A stretch of 64,000 nucleotides of DNA, taken from positions 1,316,001 through 1,380,000 of the forward strand of contig BSQZ01000006.1 of assembly GCA_033239005.1 (NCBI GenBank). Direction: 5' to 3'. The DNA comes from Lamellibrachia satsuma. Taxonomy: Eukaryota > Annelida > Polychaeta > Sabellida > Siboglinidae. The position numbers were made by a program, and so were the translations under genes. Under the pieces are notes generated by a model that was given only the letters and a program-made list of their open reading frames with translations, did no database searches and had not been told where the DNA came from. This document shows, in pieces, positions 12,701 to 25,005 of the stretch (position 1 is its first letter; every line of letters starts with the position of its first letter).

Positions 12701-14879
12701 CATAACAGCGTTCTGTAGTCGCAGCAAACACACAGTAAACGACTCCTGGGAGAGAGGCACTCCCAAAACTTTGGCTTCACAGGAAACCACAGCAAAACAT
12801 GCAGTACTTATTAACTCAAAAAGCATTACTTTTCTGTTTGAAAGCGAACTAAACAATCGTGATAATTGGAGCCAGATTCTTTGAGGAAGTAAGAAGTGTA
12901 CCAAGTGGCATGGCCATGTCTTTGTAAGAACATATGTAACACCCCAACCACCTGTTTACCCCCTCTGGCATCCAGGTGGCAGTCATCAGGAGGGGTGGTA
13001 AGGGTGTATTCTATTTTTTCTCTGCCAAGGGAAGAACAGGCTAGAAGGTAACTGAGCATGGAAAAAATAGACACCAGAGAGGCAATTATCGCACCTTTCT
13101 TCCTTGAAAGTCTGCTTAGCAATGCATACATGAAAGTAGGAAAACCGTCACTGAAGCGTCAGGTGGGAATATGGTAAGAATGTGGACACATTGAGAATGT
13201 GCACACATCTGTTTGTAATGTTCGTGGTTTTGTGACTAATTCGGGGAACCACACAGTTCAGGAGTCCAGAGAGCAGTGATGGTCTTTGACCCACAGAGGC
13301 ACAAAAACAAGAGCCACTGCTCTCCACCAGAAAGAAGTGACGTGAATAGAAGACGCCTCCAGCGGGAGCAAATCGAACAGTTCAGAATGGATTCGCTTCT
13401 GCCCCTCCCTCCCAAATTTTGGTGAAATCATCGGACAAACTATGAAATGATTTCTGACCAGGTCCAGTCAAAAATAGGTGATAAAATGCAAAGTTGCTCC
13501 ATCTCTATACACTATAACATAATGCTAGTAAATTTCACAAGTTACCTGATCTAACAATCAAAGTAAATTCTTTCGTTGGTTTTAATAAAAGTATGCACTA
13601 TTTTGTTAAACCGACTGCACATATTACTTACTTATTCAAACACCACAGATCGTAATTCTGAGTATCAATTAAACCTCATTCAAGATGACTAAGTGTCAAG
13701 ACCATAATGGGGGCCAGTGGCATGGGGTAATGGAACACCCCTGGAAGGTTCACCTCAACTTGCCCCTTGTGGAGACTAGATGTGGACCACTTGCTTACAT
13801 TCTCCTAAAGCTGTCTTTTCAGAGAAATCTCGTTACTCTTCACAACACCTCTTCAGGTGAATATATTCTATTCAGATTAACCTTGTCTATCAGCTTAATG
13901 TCTTATATTGAGAGTAATCCGTGCTACAATGAATGAGAGCTACCAAGTTGTGGACCAAGGAAGACAGTTGCTATAACTTAATATTTTATGAGGTTCAAAC
14001 ATCAATTAACAGTAGCTCCCTCTGGTGACACTGACTGTCCAGCTGTCAATCAAATAAAAGATTCGTTGTCCACTGATAGCAAGATAATAAATAAGTAAAA
14101 TAATAAATAGTTATGTTTCTTATTAGCAAATTTTCATAAAAGTTCTGTGCATTATGTGCTTTACATGAAAAGCACAAAATAATGAATATAAAATATGCAA
14201 TTATACATACATACAATATAATATTTAAAGGCATAGTTAATTATATATTATTATATATTAAAATTAAAACCTAACTCAATATAAATCTAGATCAGCTAAG
14301 TGGATCAACAGCACAAAGTACTCGCTACTGAAGGCTTCCATTAAACGAAGACATCGGTGCAGCTACAAGAGATATCAAATTGATCACACTTTTCCTACAT
14401 AGCAAACTCTCCAAACCATCACACAAATACTGCAATGTGGTTCACAAGGATGCTAGTTACCATGACAACCAAATAATTGCAGTGCATGTTTTTATCATCA
14501 TGTTGTTGTCAAGTTTCTGTCAATGTGGTTTGTCATCGATGCGGTTTCATCGACATTCCACAGGTGTTTTTTGTCAATCCTGTTGACAGGAAGTGGTTGT
14601 ATAAGGACAGAATCTAGGACTAAATCAAGGAAGGTATCAATAAATTATTGGTGATTCACAAAAATATAACATTATTAAAAGTCAAACAATATTTAACATA
14701 ATATCAATGTTTCTTTGACTTAAAAAGAAGTGGAATTTATCACCATAATCCCTAAACACCACAAAATGTTATCAAACAACTGAATAATGATATACAGCAG
14801 TAGACAAGTGATCTCAAATAATGCATGTCGACAATCAAATCAAACCTGAAACAGTACATTTCCATTGCGTTCTCACATA
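9719..14879 (-). other. Intron 3, first part (gene-distal end): no gene seen
   Basis: Long non-coding stretch. Near 10834-10850 a short perfect inverted repeat TCTCCCG-CA-CGGGAGA occurs in what looks like a repeat remnant followed by a T-run. Around 11900-12120 a more complex patch of non-repetitive sequence stands out from the AT-rich surroundings. A 62-codon plus-strand frame near 13240-13425 has no start or motif. No splice-flanked coding exon could be supported. Confidence 0.5.
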
Positions 14880-15420
14880 AGACGACAACTATTCCCCCCG
14901 ACACTTCCGTCACTCCACGCCATCCTCCGTCCTAAGCCTATTAGTCTCTTATGGCAACCTGGGGGTTTGTAGAAAAGCCCACCTTGTTATGACAAAAAGC
15001 CCAGTCAATTAGCTGTAATTCTGCATAGATCACTGACAGCATCCCAGCTCCATGATTCCGTGATGAATTGGATAAGCGGGACGAATTCAATTTGTGTCGT
15101 GCGGCCCGCCGGAGCATGCATAAAAGGTACTCCGGCTTCCTGCCACCTTTGATCGTGTGTGAACATCGTATAAACTTCATCAACACTTCAATCGCAACGA
15201 AAATGGCAAAATTAAGACTGCAAATATGTGTGAAAGCCAATAATGACCTGTGCATCCATTCGCCGCCACACAAGTGTAACTGTTACATCAAACAAAACCT
15301 GCAGGTTAGCTTTACAATACCTAACTACTCTTACATGTACACTGTAGACTCGAAAGTCGAATTGTTGGCTACAGCTACATATCTAGCGTTAGTTATATTG
15401 CGTTCCCATTTGCATTAGTT
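14880..15420. promoter_or_regulatory. CpG-richer patch with TCF-type site; possible conserved regulatory element
   Basis: Compositional island in the AT-rich intron. It contains CCTTTGATC (15146-15154; GATCAAAGG on the gene strand, a perfect TCF/LEF consensus), CCGCCGGAG and ATAAAAGG nearby, and homeodomain-like TAATT/AATTA cores on the left part (15010-15020). Both strands are open over about 200 bp (110 and 116 codons overlapping). Neither translation resembles a known protein, so I read the lack of stops as composition. An intragenic enhancer or alternative promoter is possible. Confidence 0.3.
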
Positions 15421-15679
15421 TTACCCATTGGGGAAAATAGAGTTGATCTGGTGAAGTGATTTGTGAAATCTTCATCAACTGACTCAAAAGGTTAGCTATA
15501 AAATGAAATATTTACAAATACAATAGTTCTTGCCTTTACAGCAATAATTTCCTTTTCCGCAATAAATACAACAATAAATATTATCACAAGAATTTACCTG
15601 AAATACAAGGACAATCGTTAATATATTATGTATTATCGAGCAAAGGAGTAAAAAATCAGGAAGTGCTGCATGTTTTTTT

Positions 15680-15797
15680 AAACATAATATACTACTGCAC
15701 TAAAACATATACGGTCAAAACATAATATACTACTGCACTAAAACATATACGGCCAAAACATAATATACTACTGCACTAAAACATATACGGTCAAAAC
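15680..15797. repeat. 38-bp tandem triplication
   Basis: CATAATATACTACTGCACTA followed by AAACATATACGGYCAAAA occurs three times at 15683, 15721 and 15759, nearly identical. This suggests a recent local expansion. Confidence 0.95.
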
Positions 15798-17559
15798 AAT
15801 ACTGCAGACAAAAATAACCATGCAATATATGCAGGTATAAATTTTTTAAACGTTGGCGTGTGAATGTGTTACACGAACGCTGAAGCCACCTTCGCTGCTA
15901 CGGAGTCACGTGCATATTAAGGTTACTTTAATATCAAAAGGATTCTCACTTCATTATTGATTGTTAATAAGCAGAACACTGGGCCTTGCCACTCCCGCCA
16001 CAGGCAATATTAAACGGGGCCAACATACAAAGGCAGCGAGTCCAACGCCACCTCATTGATCTGTGGCTGTACAAAGAGATCAGCTGGTATAACAATGCAA
16101 ACAAAATCCAGAGGCCAGATTGCGCCACCACCGACCCCGTCAAAAGTATGGCATGTGCAAGTGATTAGCAAAAAAGCTGGCAAAGTATGACGCATCGTAC
16201 TGAAATGTAAGCCTTAAAATTTGAAAAGCTCTGGTAAATAAAAAATTTATTCCTCTTCATTCTCTACACACATAACATAGATATGCTGTGGATGCAGGCA
16301 GCTTGGTGTCTACTGAGCTAACAAGAACTACATTTTTTATATACACACTGCAATTTATACAAATCTGATGACAAAGCATGTGAATCAACAAAAATATGTC
16401 CATAAAACAATTGTTGGGGACATCTAAAAGTCTGGGAATTTTTTTTACTGATATTTACGTAATTTTCTGTTGTTACTTTACACATCCGCTGTCAACCTGG
16501 AATTGTATCTTATTAAACAAAATTAATATTCTACTTGTTTATTTATGTATGATTATAGAATTCCCACTATCTATCTAGCTATCTGAGACTGGGTAGAAAT
16601 GGGGTAGAAAGTTACCAAATCCACTATGCATTTATTATATTTTGTGCCAAAGAATCATGCTGTAAAAGCCCAGCAGGGTGCTCCAGCAGGGTGCTCCAGC
16701 AGTAGTGTTAACTAAAGATCTTGGACCATAAGGGTGGTGAATCCAGTTTACTGACCACACCCTCCAATGACCTGGGTCATTGTGCAAAGATTGGAATCTA
16801 TTGTCACTGTGCCTTAGATGATTTTCAGCCAGGGCTGGTGTTATGCAAGAAGGACACACCTACTGCAGTAAACTGCTGCTAACCACCAGGGCTGGACACA
16901 ATGACCACTCCAGCCAATATACTGGACATCTTGATGAAGATAATTATACAGCAAGAGGCAGGTGTGAAGTCAGAGTATTAACACCCTCTATATTTACACC
17001 TGGCTTCTCCATCACTTCAGTGGTCACTGGACATTGCAGTGGACAAAAGGAAGGGTATTGTCTGAATTAGGAATCTATTTATCCTGTTATCTGGTGCATT
17101 GACCACAATGTGCTCATAAAAATGTGGTTACAGTGTTATGAACAGCTTTATAAAAACCTTGACTGATATTTTTAACGTCTCATCTCTATCACACCAAGCA
17201 AAATTAACTTTTACACTATTAATACATAATTTGTTCTTCTCATCTGGTTAAAGTGAGTACAATCGCTTTGATGTGCTTTACATTTATCGTGATATGCCAT
17301 CAATATCTGTCTGTCAAAAATTAGTCTTGGGACTTTAATATACTGATTATTAGATTAGCATCAGAACCCATCCAGGGTACAAGTTTCTCCAGATCAAACA
17401 ACCATCTTCCTAGTTACAGAACATAATCAGTGTCTCTCAGTGTATGAGCCCAATCAGGAATTTAGGGTCATTAGTGATCTATTTATTGGTGGAAAAGTTA
17501 CTCTAGGCAGAACACCTGTTTGGGGATGTTTACTTGCTTAGCCCACATAACAAAATGTT
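15798..17559 (-). other. Intron 3 segment, no gene seen
   Basis: AT-rich, interrupted in all frames. It contains a small direct repeat CAGCAGGGTGCTC at 16672-16697. It ends where similarity to the CR1-type LINE begins. Confidence 0.5.
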
Positions 17560-18095
17560 CGAAAAACATGTCTGAAGCAGGTTATAGATGCACATGTTTA
17601 AATGCTAGGAGTATGGTAAATAAGAAAAACGAATTAAACATTATGGTAGAAGATACTGACCCTCACATAACTGGTATTACCGAATCATGGGCCAACACAG
17701 ACATAACAGATGCTGAATTCGGATTGACAGGTTACGTAATGTTTGGAAGAGATCGATTAGGAAGAAGGGGAGGGGGAGTTATTTTATATGTTAAAGAATC
17801 TATTCAGGCTTATGAAAACATAAATGAAGAGGATAACACAAAAATACAAAATGCTATAAAGGAAGTTAATAAAGGGGAATGTATTATAATGGGAGATTTT
17901 AACCATGGACACATACAATGGAAATCTCTAGAGAGTACAGGGGGTGAGGACCAACAATTTCTATTTTTAATTCAGGATGGCATCCTTACTCAGCATGTGC
18001 TAGAACCAACCAGGGGAGAAAATGTATTAGATATAGTTTTGTGCTCTGTGCTCTTCCTCCTTGTTCCCTGCTGTACAGGGGTGAGGGTCATGTAA

Positions 18096-18163
<68 letters not shown>

Positions 18164-20905
18164 TTTCTGTTCTTTCTTTCCATAGTTTTCTATCGGCTGC
18201 TCCCTCGCTCCATCTTTATCCTCCCCCGATCTTCTCATGTCCCTCCTCATGCAGTCCTCCCATCTCAGCTGTGGCCTTCCCCTTTTCCAGAGTCCTTGAT
18301 GTTTTTCCACCTCTGCTCTCTTCGCTAGTTTGCTTGCATCCATTCTTACCAAGTGGTCTGCCCATCTCATCCTGCTTCTCACCAATCTTCCTGTTAGGCT
18401 GCATTGCATCCCAACCTCTTTCCTTAGGTCGTTCATCCTTCTTCTGTCCACCCTCTTTGTTCTTGTTATTCGCCAAACTGAGTTATTCTCACACACTTGC
18501 AGCTTCTGTTGTTGTTGTTCTGTCTACGCCACTGTCTCCAGACCATACAGGCATGCTGGTGTAACACATGTTCTCAGGACTTTCCATTTCAGCTTTTTTG
18601 AAATTTCTGTCCAACAGTTTTATCATCACAAAAAGAATTAGTGGACAATGTAAAAATATTTTAACCATTGGGTAACAGTGACCACAATCAAATACATTTT
18701 GACATCAATGTAAAATCAGAAAGTAAAAATAAAAAAACGTACAGGAGAAACTTCCAAAAAGGTAACTATAAAGATATGAGAAAATACTTAGCAAAGCTAG
18801 ATTGGAATAACATGCTGATGAATAAGACCGCAATTGAATGTTGGAATATTCTAAAATATGAAATTGAGAGTATCATCGATAAACGTGTTCCCTTGAAAAA
18901 CAAGGAAAGCGGTCTAGAAAGAAACAGTTGTCAAAAGAAGCTATTAGAAAAATAGTGTTTAAGCAAACTATGTGGAGGGTTTATAGGCATACCAGAAAGG
19001 ATGATGACTCTGCAAATTACAGAGGCACTTAACCTAGCTACAACTGAAATTAGAAAACCTAAAAGAACCTTTTAAAAAAAATTGCAGGTAATATAAAAAA
19101 TTACAGCAAGAGTTTCTAAGCTTATGTAAGGAGTAAACAGAAAGTTTGAGACAAGGTTGGACCACTGGAAAACAACAGGGGAAACATAATTTCAGACGGG
19201 TTTCAAATGGCAGGTCCTGAATGAGTATTTCAGCTCAGTATTTACCACAGAAGATATCCGTTCACTTCCAGTTCCATTTACTAAATTTGAGGGCAATAAA
19301 TCAGAACATTTAGGGCAGTATTTGTAACTCCTGTAATGATAGCAAACAAAATTAAGAAGATGAAAGATAATAAATCACCTGGAGTTGATGGGATACCACC
19401 AAAACTGCTTAAGGAAATTGTTGAGCAAATTAGTACAACACTTGCAAAATTGTTTAACTTGTCACTAGAAGAAGGAATAGTTCCTTCAGAATGGAAAGAA
19501 GCAAACATTACACCACTATTTAAGAAGGGATCGAGGAACAAGCTAGAAAATTACAGACCAGTGAGTTTAACATCAGTTGTATGTAAATTACTTGAAACAT
19601 TAATTAGATACCACATGGGTTCCTAAAAGCAACCAATCTCTTGTTTTTTGGAAGAAATTACAAAGTGGGTAGATGACGGGCCACCAGTGGATGTTGTCTA
19701 CTTAGATTTTCAGAAAGCTTTCGATAAAGTGCCACATCAAAGATTGTTACTTAAACTAAAAGCCCATGGCATAGGTAATGATGTAATCAACTGGATAGAA
19801 AAGTGGCTTACACAGAGAAGACAGAAAGTAACAGTAGATGGTGGGATTTCAAACTGGAAATCGGTTTTGAGCCCTGTTTTTAATATATATATATAAATGA
19901 TTTAGAAGATGACATATCTAGTACTGAAATTTGCAGATGACACAAAAGTATTCAGAAAGGTTACAAATAATACAGATAAACAAAGTTCACAGCATGATCT
20001 AGATAAATTAGTTAAATGGTCAGAAAAATGGCAAATGTTATTCAATTTTGGGAAGTGTAAATGTATACACATAGGGCATGGAAACATGGACGAAAAATAT
20101 AAAATGGGGGATGCTGTACTAGGTATAACCACACAAGAAAAGGACTTAGGAGTAACATTTAGTGCTGACATGAAAGTTTCAGAGCAATGTGGGATTGCTG
20201 CTTCAAAAGGAAATCAAATTCTAGGGCTAATTAGGAGAACTATCATGTATAAGTTAATTGCTAATTGTACCCCTGTACAAAGCAATAGTTAGACCACATT
20301 TGGTGGAATATTGTATTGAAGCATGGAGGACGTATCGTAAAAACGACATAGACAAGCTAGAAAGAATACAACAAAGAGCAACTAAAATGATTCCAGAATT
20401 GAGAGACCTTAGTTATAGAGTCGTTTATTACAATGTGGTTTGACAACACTAGAGACCAAGATACTAAGGAAACCAAATAGAAGTGTTTAAAACAGTGAAT
20501 GGTTATGAGGATGGTGATAGGAATATGTTCTTCAAACTTAAAGAAGGCAGTAGAACCAGAGGACACAAAGCAGCATTAGTTAAGGTGCAGTGTAGGTTGG
20601 ACATGAGAAAGTACTCTTTCTCACAGAGGGTGATAAATGAATGGAACAAACTGCCAAATGATTGTGTTAATGCTAGCAGTGTAAATATGTTTAAAAATAG
20701 AATTGACAGATATTTTTATAAGGGTGGGCTACACATAGATGAGAAAATCGTTGGACTCTCGATAAGCCAATGGCTTCCTTGTCCACTTGCCATCTGGAAC
20801 TTGTTGTTTGGGATGGCAATCTTGTTAAATCTGGTAGCAAACTTTTTAATTACCACATGAAGAAGTGCATGTTTACATTTGTTGTTGCAAAATAAACATA
20901 TTGAT
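17560..20905 (+). mobile_element. CR1-type non-LTR retrotransposon, degenerate
   Basis: Remains of a LINE polyprotein in plus orientation, in order: apurinic-type endonuclease (CLNARSMVNKKNEL, GITESW, RGGGVILYVKES, MGDFNH, then LGNSDHNQIHF), reverse transcriptase (NKSPGVDGIPPKLLK, PLFKKGSRNKLENYRPVSLT, DFQKAFDKVPHQRLL, FADDTKVF) and the C-terminal part (LERIQQRATKMI, RVINEWNKLPNDC). The FADD box and DFQKAFDKVPH are typical of the CR1 clade. It is not functional: there are internal deletions in the endonuclease (after YENINEE) and between motifs of the reverse transcriptase, several frameshifts and stops, and a nested insertion at 18041-18615. The 5' end looks truncated. It opposes the TCF gene strand. 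Confidence 0.9.
18041..18615 (-). mobile_element. 5'-truncated LINE fragment nested antisense in the CR1 element
   Basis: On the minus strand it encodes the C-terminal part of another non-LTR polyprotein: TPACLYGLETVA, VCENNSVWRITRTKRVDRRR, SRMRWADHLVRMD, KRGRPQLRWEDCMRRD. This is a pattern common in invertebrate and fish LINE ORF2 ends. The frame then runs into a 64-bp (TA)n tract (about 18097-18160) and a short 3' tail. The insertion interrupts the CR1 endonuclease between DIVL and its continuation. AGTTTT occurs at both borders (18035-18040 and 18616-18621), a plausible target-site duplication. The long YIYIYI peptide there is just the (TA)n tract. Confidence 0.82.
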
Positions 20906-21023
20906 CATTTAAACTCAATAAGTCACAGCCACAACCTTATATTCGACCTCCCCTTCTTTGTTTCTTACATCATTAAAGACGTCTAAAAAGAAATACTATA
21001 AACTATAAAATCAATATTTTTAG

Positions 21024-21027
<4 letters not shown>

Positions 21028-21075
<48 letters not shown>
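21028..21075. repeat. (TA)n microsatellite, 48 bp
   Basis: Uninterrupted alternating TA about 120 bp after the end of the CR1 remnant. Confidence 0.97.
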
Positions 21076-21078
<3 letters not shown>

Positions 21079-21194
21079 TCACACAAAAAACCAGACCTAT
21101 CCTTAATCTGTCCCACTTACCTCCCTGATGGTAACATGAGACATCCTCTTTGCGGGTATTTATCAAATATTTAGTAACTTTTGTCCACATTGAT

Positions 21195-21296
21195 TAGGTT
21201 AATAATAATAATAATAATAATAGTAATTCCGTTTCTTAATATAGCGCTTTTTAGCTAATTAAATACCAATCAAAGCGCTTCACATTAATATGATGT
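21195..21296 (-). mobile_element. SINE 3'-tail fragment with (ATT)n end
   Basis: On the minus strand it reads GTGAAGCGCTTTGATTGG ... AAGCGCTATATTAAGAA then (ATT)n. The SINE at 34861-35200 carries GTGTAAAGCTCTTTGAGC ... GCGCTATATAAGAAC at its 3' end, in the same order and similar spacing. This looks like a 5'-truncated member sharing that tail, which SINEs usually copy from a partner LINE. The tRNA head is missing. Confidence 0.55.
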
Positions 21297-24200
21297 GTTG
21301 ACTAAATCTAAAATATAAATTCACTAAATACATAAGGTAAGGTAACAATAAATAAGCTAAGATAAATAAGTAAGTAAGCTAAGATAAATAAGAACACTCG
21401 CAGGTTCACTCGCAGTTTTGTCCATGGACATAACTAGTGTGTTCAGTAATAACTAGTGTGTTCAGTAATAACTAGTGTGTTCAGACAGTAGCTGTTTACA
21501 TGAACACAGATGTTGATTGCTTATAATAATTATTATTGACATGCATATTTAAAAAATAAAATGGACATTATATAGAGGGAAACATAAAAAAACAATGGAA
21601 ATGGCTGGTTGTTTATTATTACTGAACATATACTAGCAATATTAACCTAAATAAATATAACAATAAGGCATGTCAACTTCACAGACATATGGACTACCAC
21701 CTTGACACATCTTACATATGCCTTGACTAAAATAATACTGCTTTTTGTAACCATCATTTCAATAAAACATTCAAAATTACAGCTTCAAGATGCAGTGTAA
21801 CTGAGATATCTCACTAGATATACTTAAATGGCTAGCTTAATTAAATGTGTAACAAGAATATTGCTAGTGGATATATGATACAGATGAGATGAAGGCCTAG
21901 TAGCCTGTAGCCATGACTATCACATGATAGTTGTTCATCCACTTAATGGCGCTAAGCCTTAGGATGACACTATCATGTCCAGGTGATCCAGTGTTGAGCA
22001 CAGCTTTAATGCATTCCCTTTGTTGCACACTCTGGCACAGAGGCAGACAGACAATAATTGTTAATTAAAACATGCAGCAACCTTGTGGATATTAGTGATA
22101 ATCCTGTGGCAGTACAGAGAGAGCCTGAGGGGGCCTCTCAGTATATACATTAACCAACCGTGAAGTGCTTGATTACAGTTCCACTCTCCCCTCCCCATTT
22201 GATCTCCCCAGGGGATAGGGAGCAGGGAAGATCCCAGGACAAGGATGTGTATTCATTGGACTGGGGTAGTAGGACAGACTAACTGCCCAGCTGTCACCAT
22301 ATGTGACAGTCCCCAAGCACAGCTGGCATCCACCTAATTACCCTGACAGACCCCCAGATGCCAGGGGTGAAAGGCAACAGATGATGATGACACTGCCCCA
22401 GCCACCAACTGACAAACAGAGACAAAGGCCGTCATTGGTCAGTGTCATGGGAACAACTGTGATGCCAAACAGCCATTGGACAGTTCAAATCAAACAAATT
22501 CAAGTTTGGCGTGGACACTAGCAATTATCTCCTTAATCTATTTAACTGAAATCTGATGCAAAACAGCAGGTAAATTAAATAGAATAGGTAAATAATGTGA
22601 GGTGGTTTGCTCATAGAATATGTAAATAACCACAGCTGTTAAGTGCAGGGCACACCAGAGGCTGGGCTAAGAACTCCCATAAACATTTATTTATACAGAA
22701 AATCACCAACACTTAGGAATATAAATCCTTTAATGCAAGCACAAGTGGTATACTTCACATTACAATTACTATAGCCTACACACAATGGTGGTTTATCAAA
22801 ACAATGGCAGTGAATTTTCTTGTGGTTTTATTTCAAATGTTTGCCACAAAATATTTCCAGAGTTAATGTCAATGCTTTAGTTATTAGTTGCTTTCACCCT
22901 GCATATTTCATCAAGTCTTTTTTTTATTTGATATAGCTACCTTTTTGTGATGTTTATTAGCTTCAAACCATAATTTAATGTAGTACCAGTGCTGATCTAT
23001 GTGAATGAAAATGTTTCTTCTATGAAACAGTACTGGGCATTGCAAATGGTATTTGCTATTTATCAACTAAGTACTGGTATTAATTCCAATTAAATCCAAG
23101 AGCAATGAAATAACATTTATGCAGCTTGCAACAACTCCCACACAAAATAGAAATACCACATACGATTCTATTTAATTTTGTAAAATTAGACCACTAACAT
23201 CAATAACTTTTTACTTCTTAAAACTATAGTACTGTTTATAGAATTAAAATGTTATTATATTACACAAACTTTCACTGAGCAGTGCACAGAATATAGCTTG
23301 CATACATTGCTTCTTTGTTAGATAGGTAACTTATCTAACCTTTCTTCCAAAACTCAGCAGAAATTCATTTATAAAAAAGGGGGATGGTGTGAAATATGTA
23401 AAGGTGGAAATGTCTAATAAGTACACTGCTTTAGACGTAGCCGGACGAGAGACTCCAACAATACATGTTCTTCCAGTGACTCAACCAAGGCTATGGGAGT
23501 TGGCATTGAGACTAACCAGTTCATGTCAACGAGATTATTCAGCATCTCACATGTAGCACGGTTGTGAAGTGTGCATAAGTGAGCAGGTAATGTAAGTCTA
23601 AGAAATGTGTAAGGTGGAACAGAAAAGACAATACACTAAGTGACTGTGTTGTCAGACAGCTGTTAGTGTGTGCCGACAGCGGTCAGTGTGTAAGAGCAGT
23701 CAGTGTGTATTCAGAGAGGCATTCACAAACAACAAGGTGTGTAATGAAAGGTGCATCCACTACACAGGAATTCATACTTTGTTACCAATTGAACAAGCCC
23801 TGCATTCAAATAAACGTTCAATCAGTTAGACTTAAAGACCACATATTTTCTTAGCCAAATCAAGAAATAATTTCTACAGTAATAGTTGACGGCTAGTCTA
23901 CATTTCAGAATGCTAACTATACTAAGCCTTAAAATTATTTGCCGTGTGACAGTCGTTATGTTTTCGTTTACTGCTATTTCTTTTTCATGCAAATATATTT
24001 TTATTCACCACAATAAACACAATGCAACAAGGACTAACTCGTTTAAATGTAATGCGAGGTATTATAAAATGATTAGTTGGAAAATGCATCAGTATTTGTT
24101 TCATCATGTTGATAATCATTTTGACTATGGCGCAAATGGGTATTAGTACCTTACACCCCATACATAGAATAAATACATGAATAGAAATAAACTTGACGTG

Positions 24201-24974
24201 GTATTTAGGAGATATGTGTAAAAAAAATAGTTTCTACTTTATAACAAGGTAATAATGATAAGACTTTGCGATTGAAAAGAAAGACAGGTACATTGCTTAA
24301 GTAGCTATGATCATAAAATATCAGCTTCAAAGAAACAGTATTGCTAAAAGGGTATCTCTGCAATCTGTAACTCATTCTTAGAATGTCATGACCCTACGTT
24401 TGTAATGTCAGGGGCATTACCACGGCATAGTAAACTTGGAAAAAAAATCACACGAGAAGCATGCTGTAAAATCAATAGAGAGAAAACTGAGAATTACAGA
24501 TGGGGAACATGAATCAATAAGTGCAATTAGCAGTACACAATTGAACAGAACTGATGAAATCTGAATGAAGTCGGAGTCACGCAGTCGTGTTTCCCCTCCG
24601 ACTTGTTTCATCCCTCACATGCAAAACATGCAGAAATAATCACGAGTGCAGTTCAAAGTGGCAACTGGTTTCATTTCATGCTGAATTGATTCAACAGGAA
24701 ATTAAAGCTGGTTGTTAGCCAATCCCAGTGTGTCTAATTTGCTCGATGTTTTTTGTGTAAAGAACCGTGGGCATGAGGGTGTGTGCACGATACGTACTAT
24801 GTTCGACGCGATACATTTCTCGACGCATAAACCAAACAACTCGCTCTTCTATACTGATCAATAATGTACACTAGTGTTGGGAATTGGTAAAATGTTAATG
24901 ATCAATCATTGGTTTATCTAATGATCGATCACAAAAGTTAATCATTATGTTTGATAAATATCAGTATTTCTACA

Positions 24975-25005
<31 letters not shown>

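Noticed and set aside
13240..13425. 62-codon stop-free plus-strand stretch
   Set aside because: No early start codon, no motif, no splice evidence. The length is within chance.
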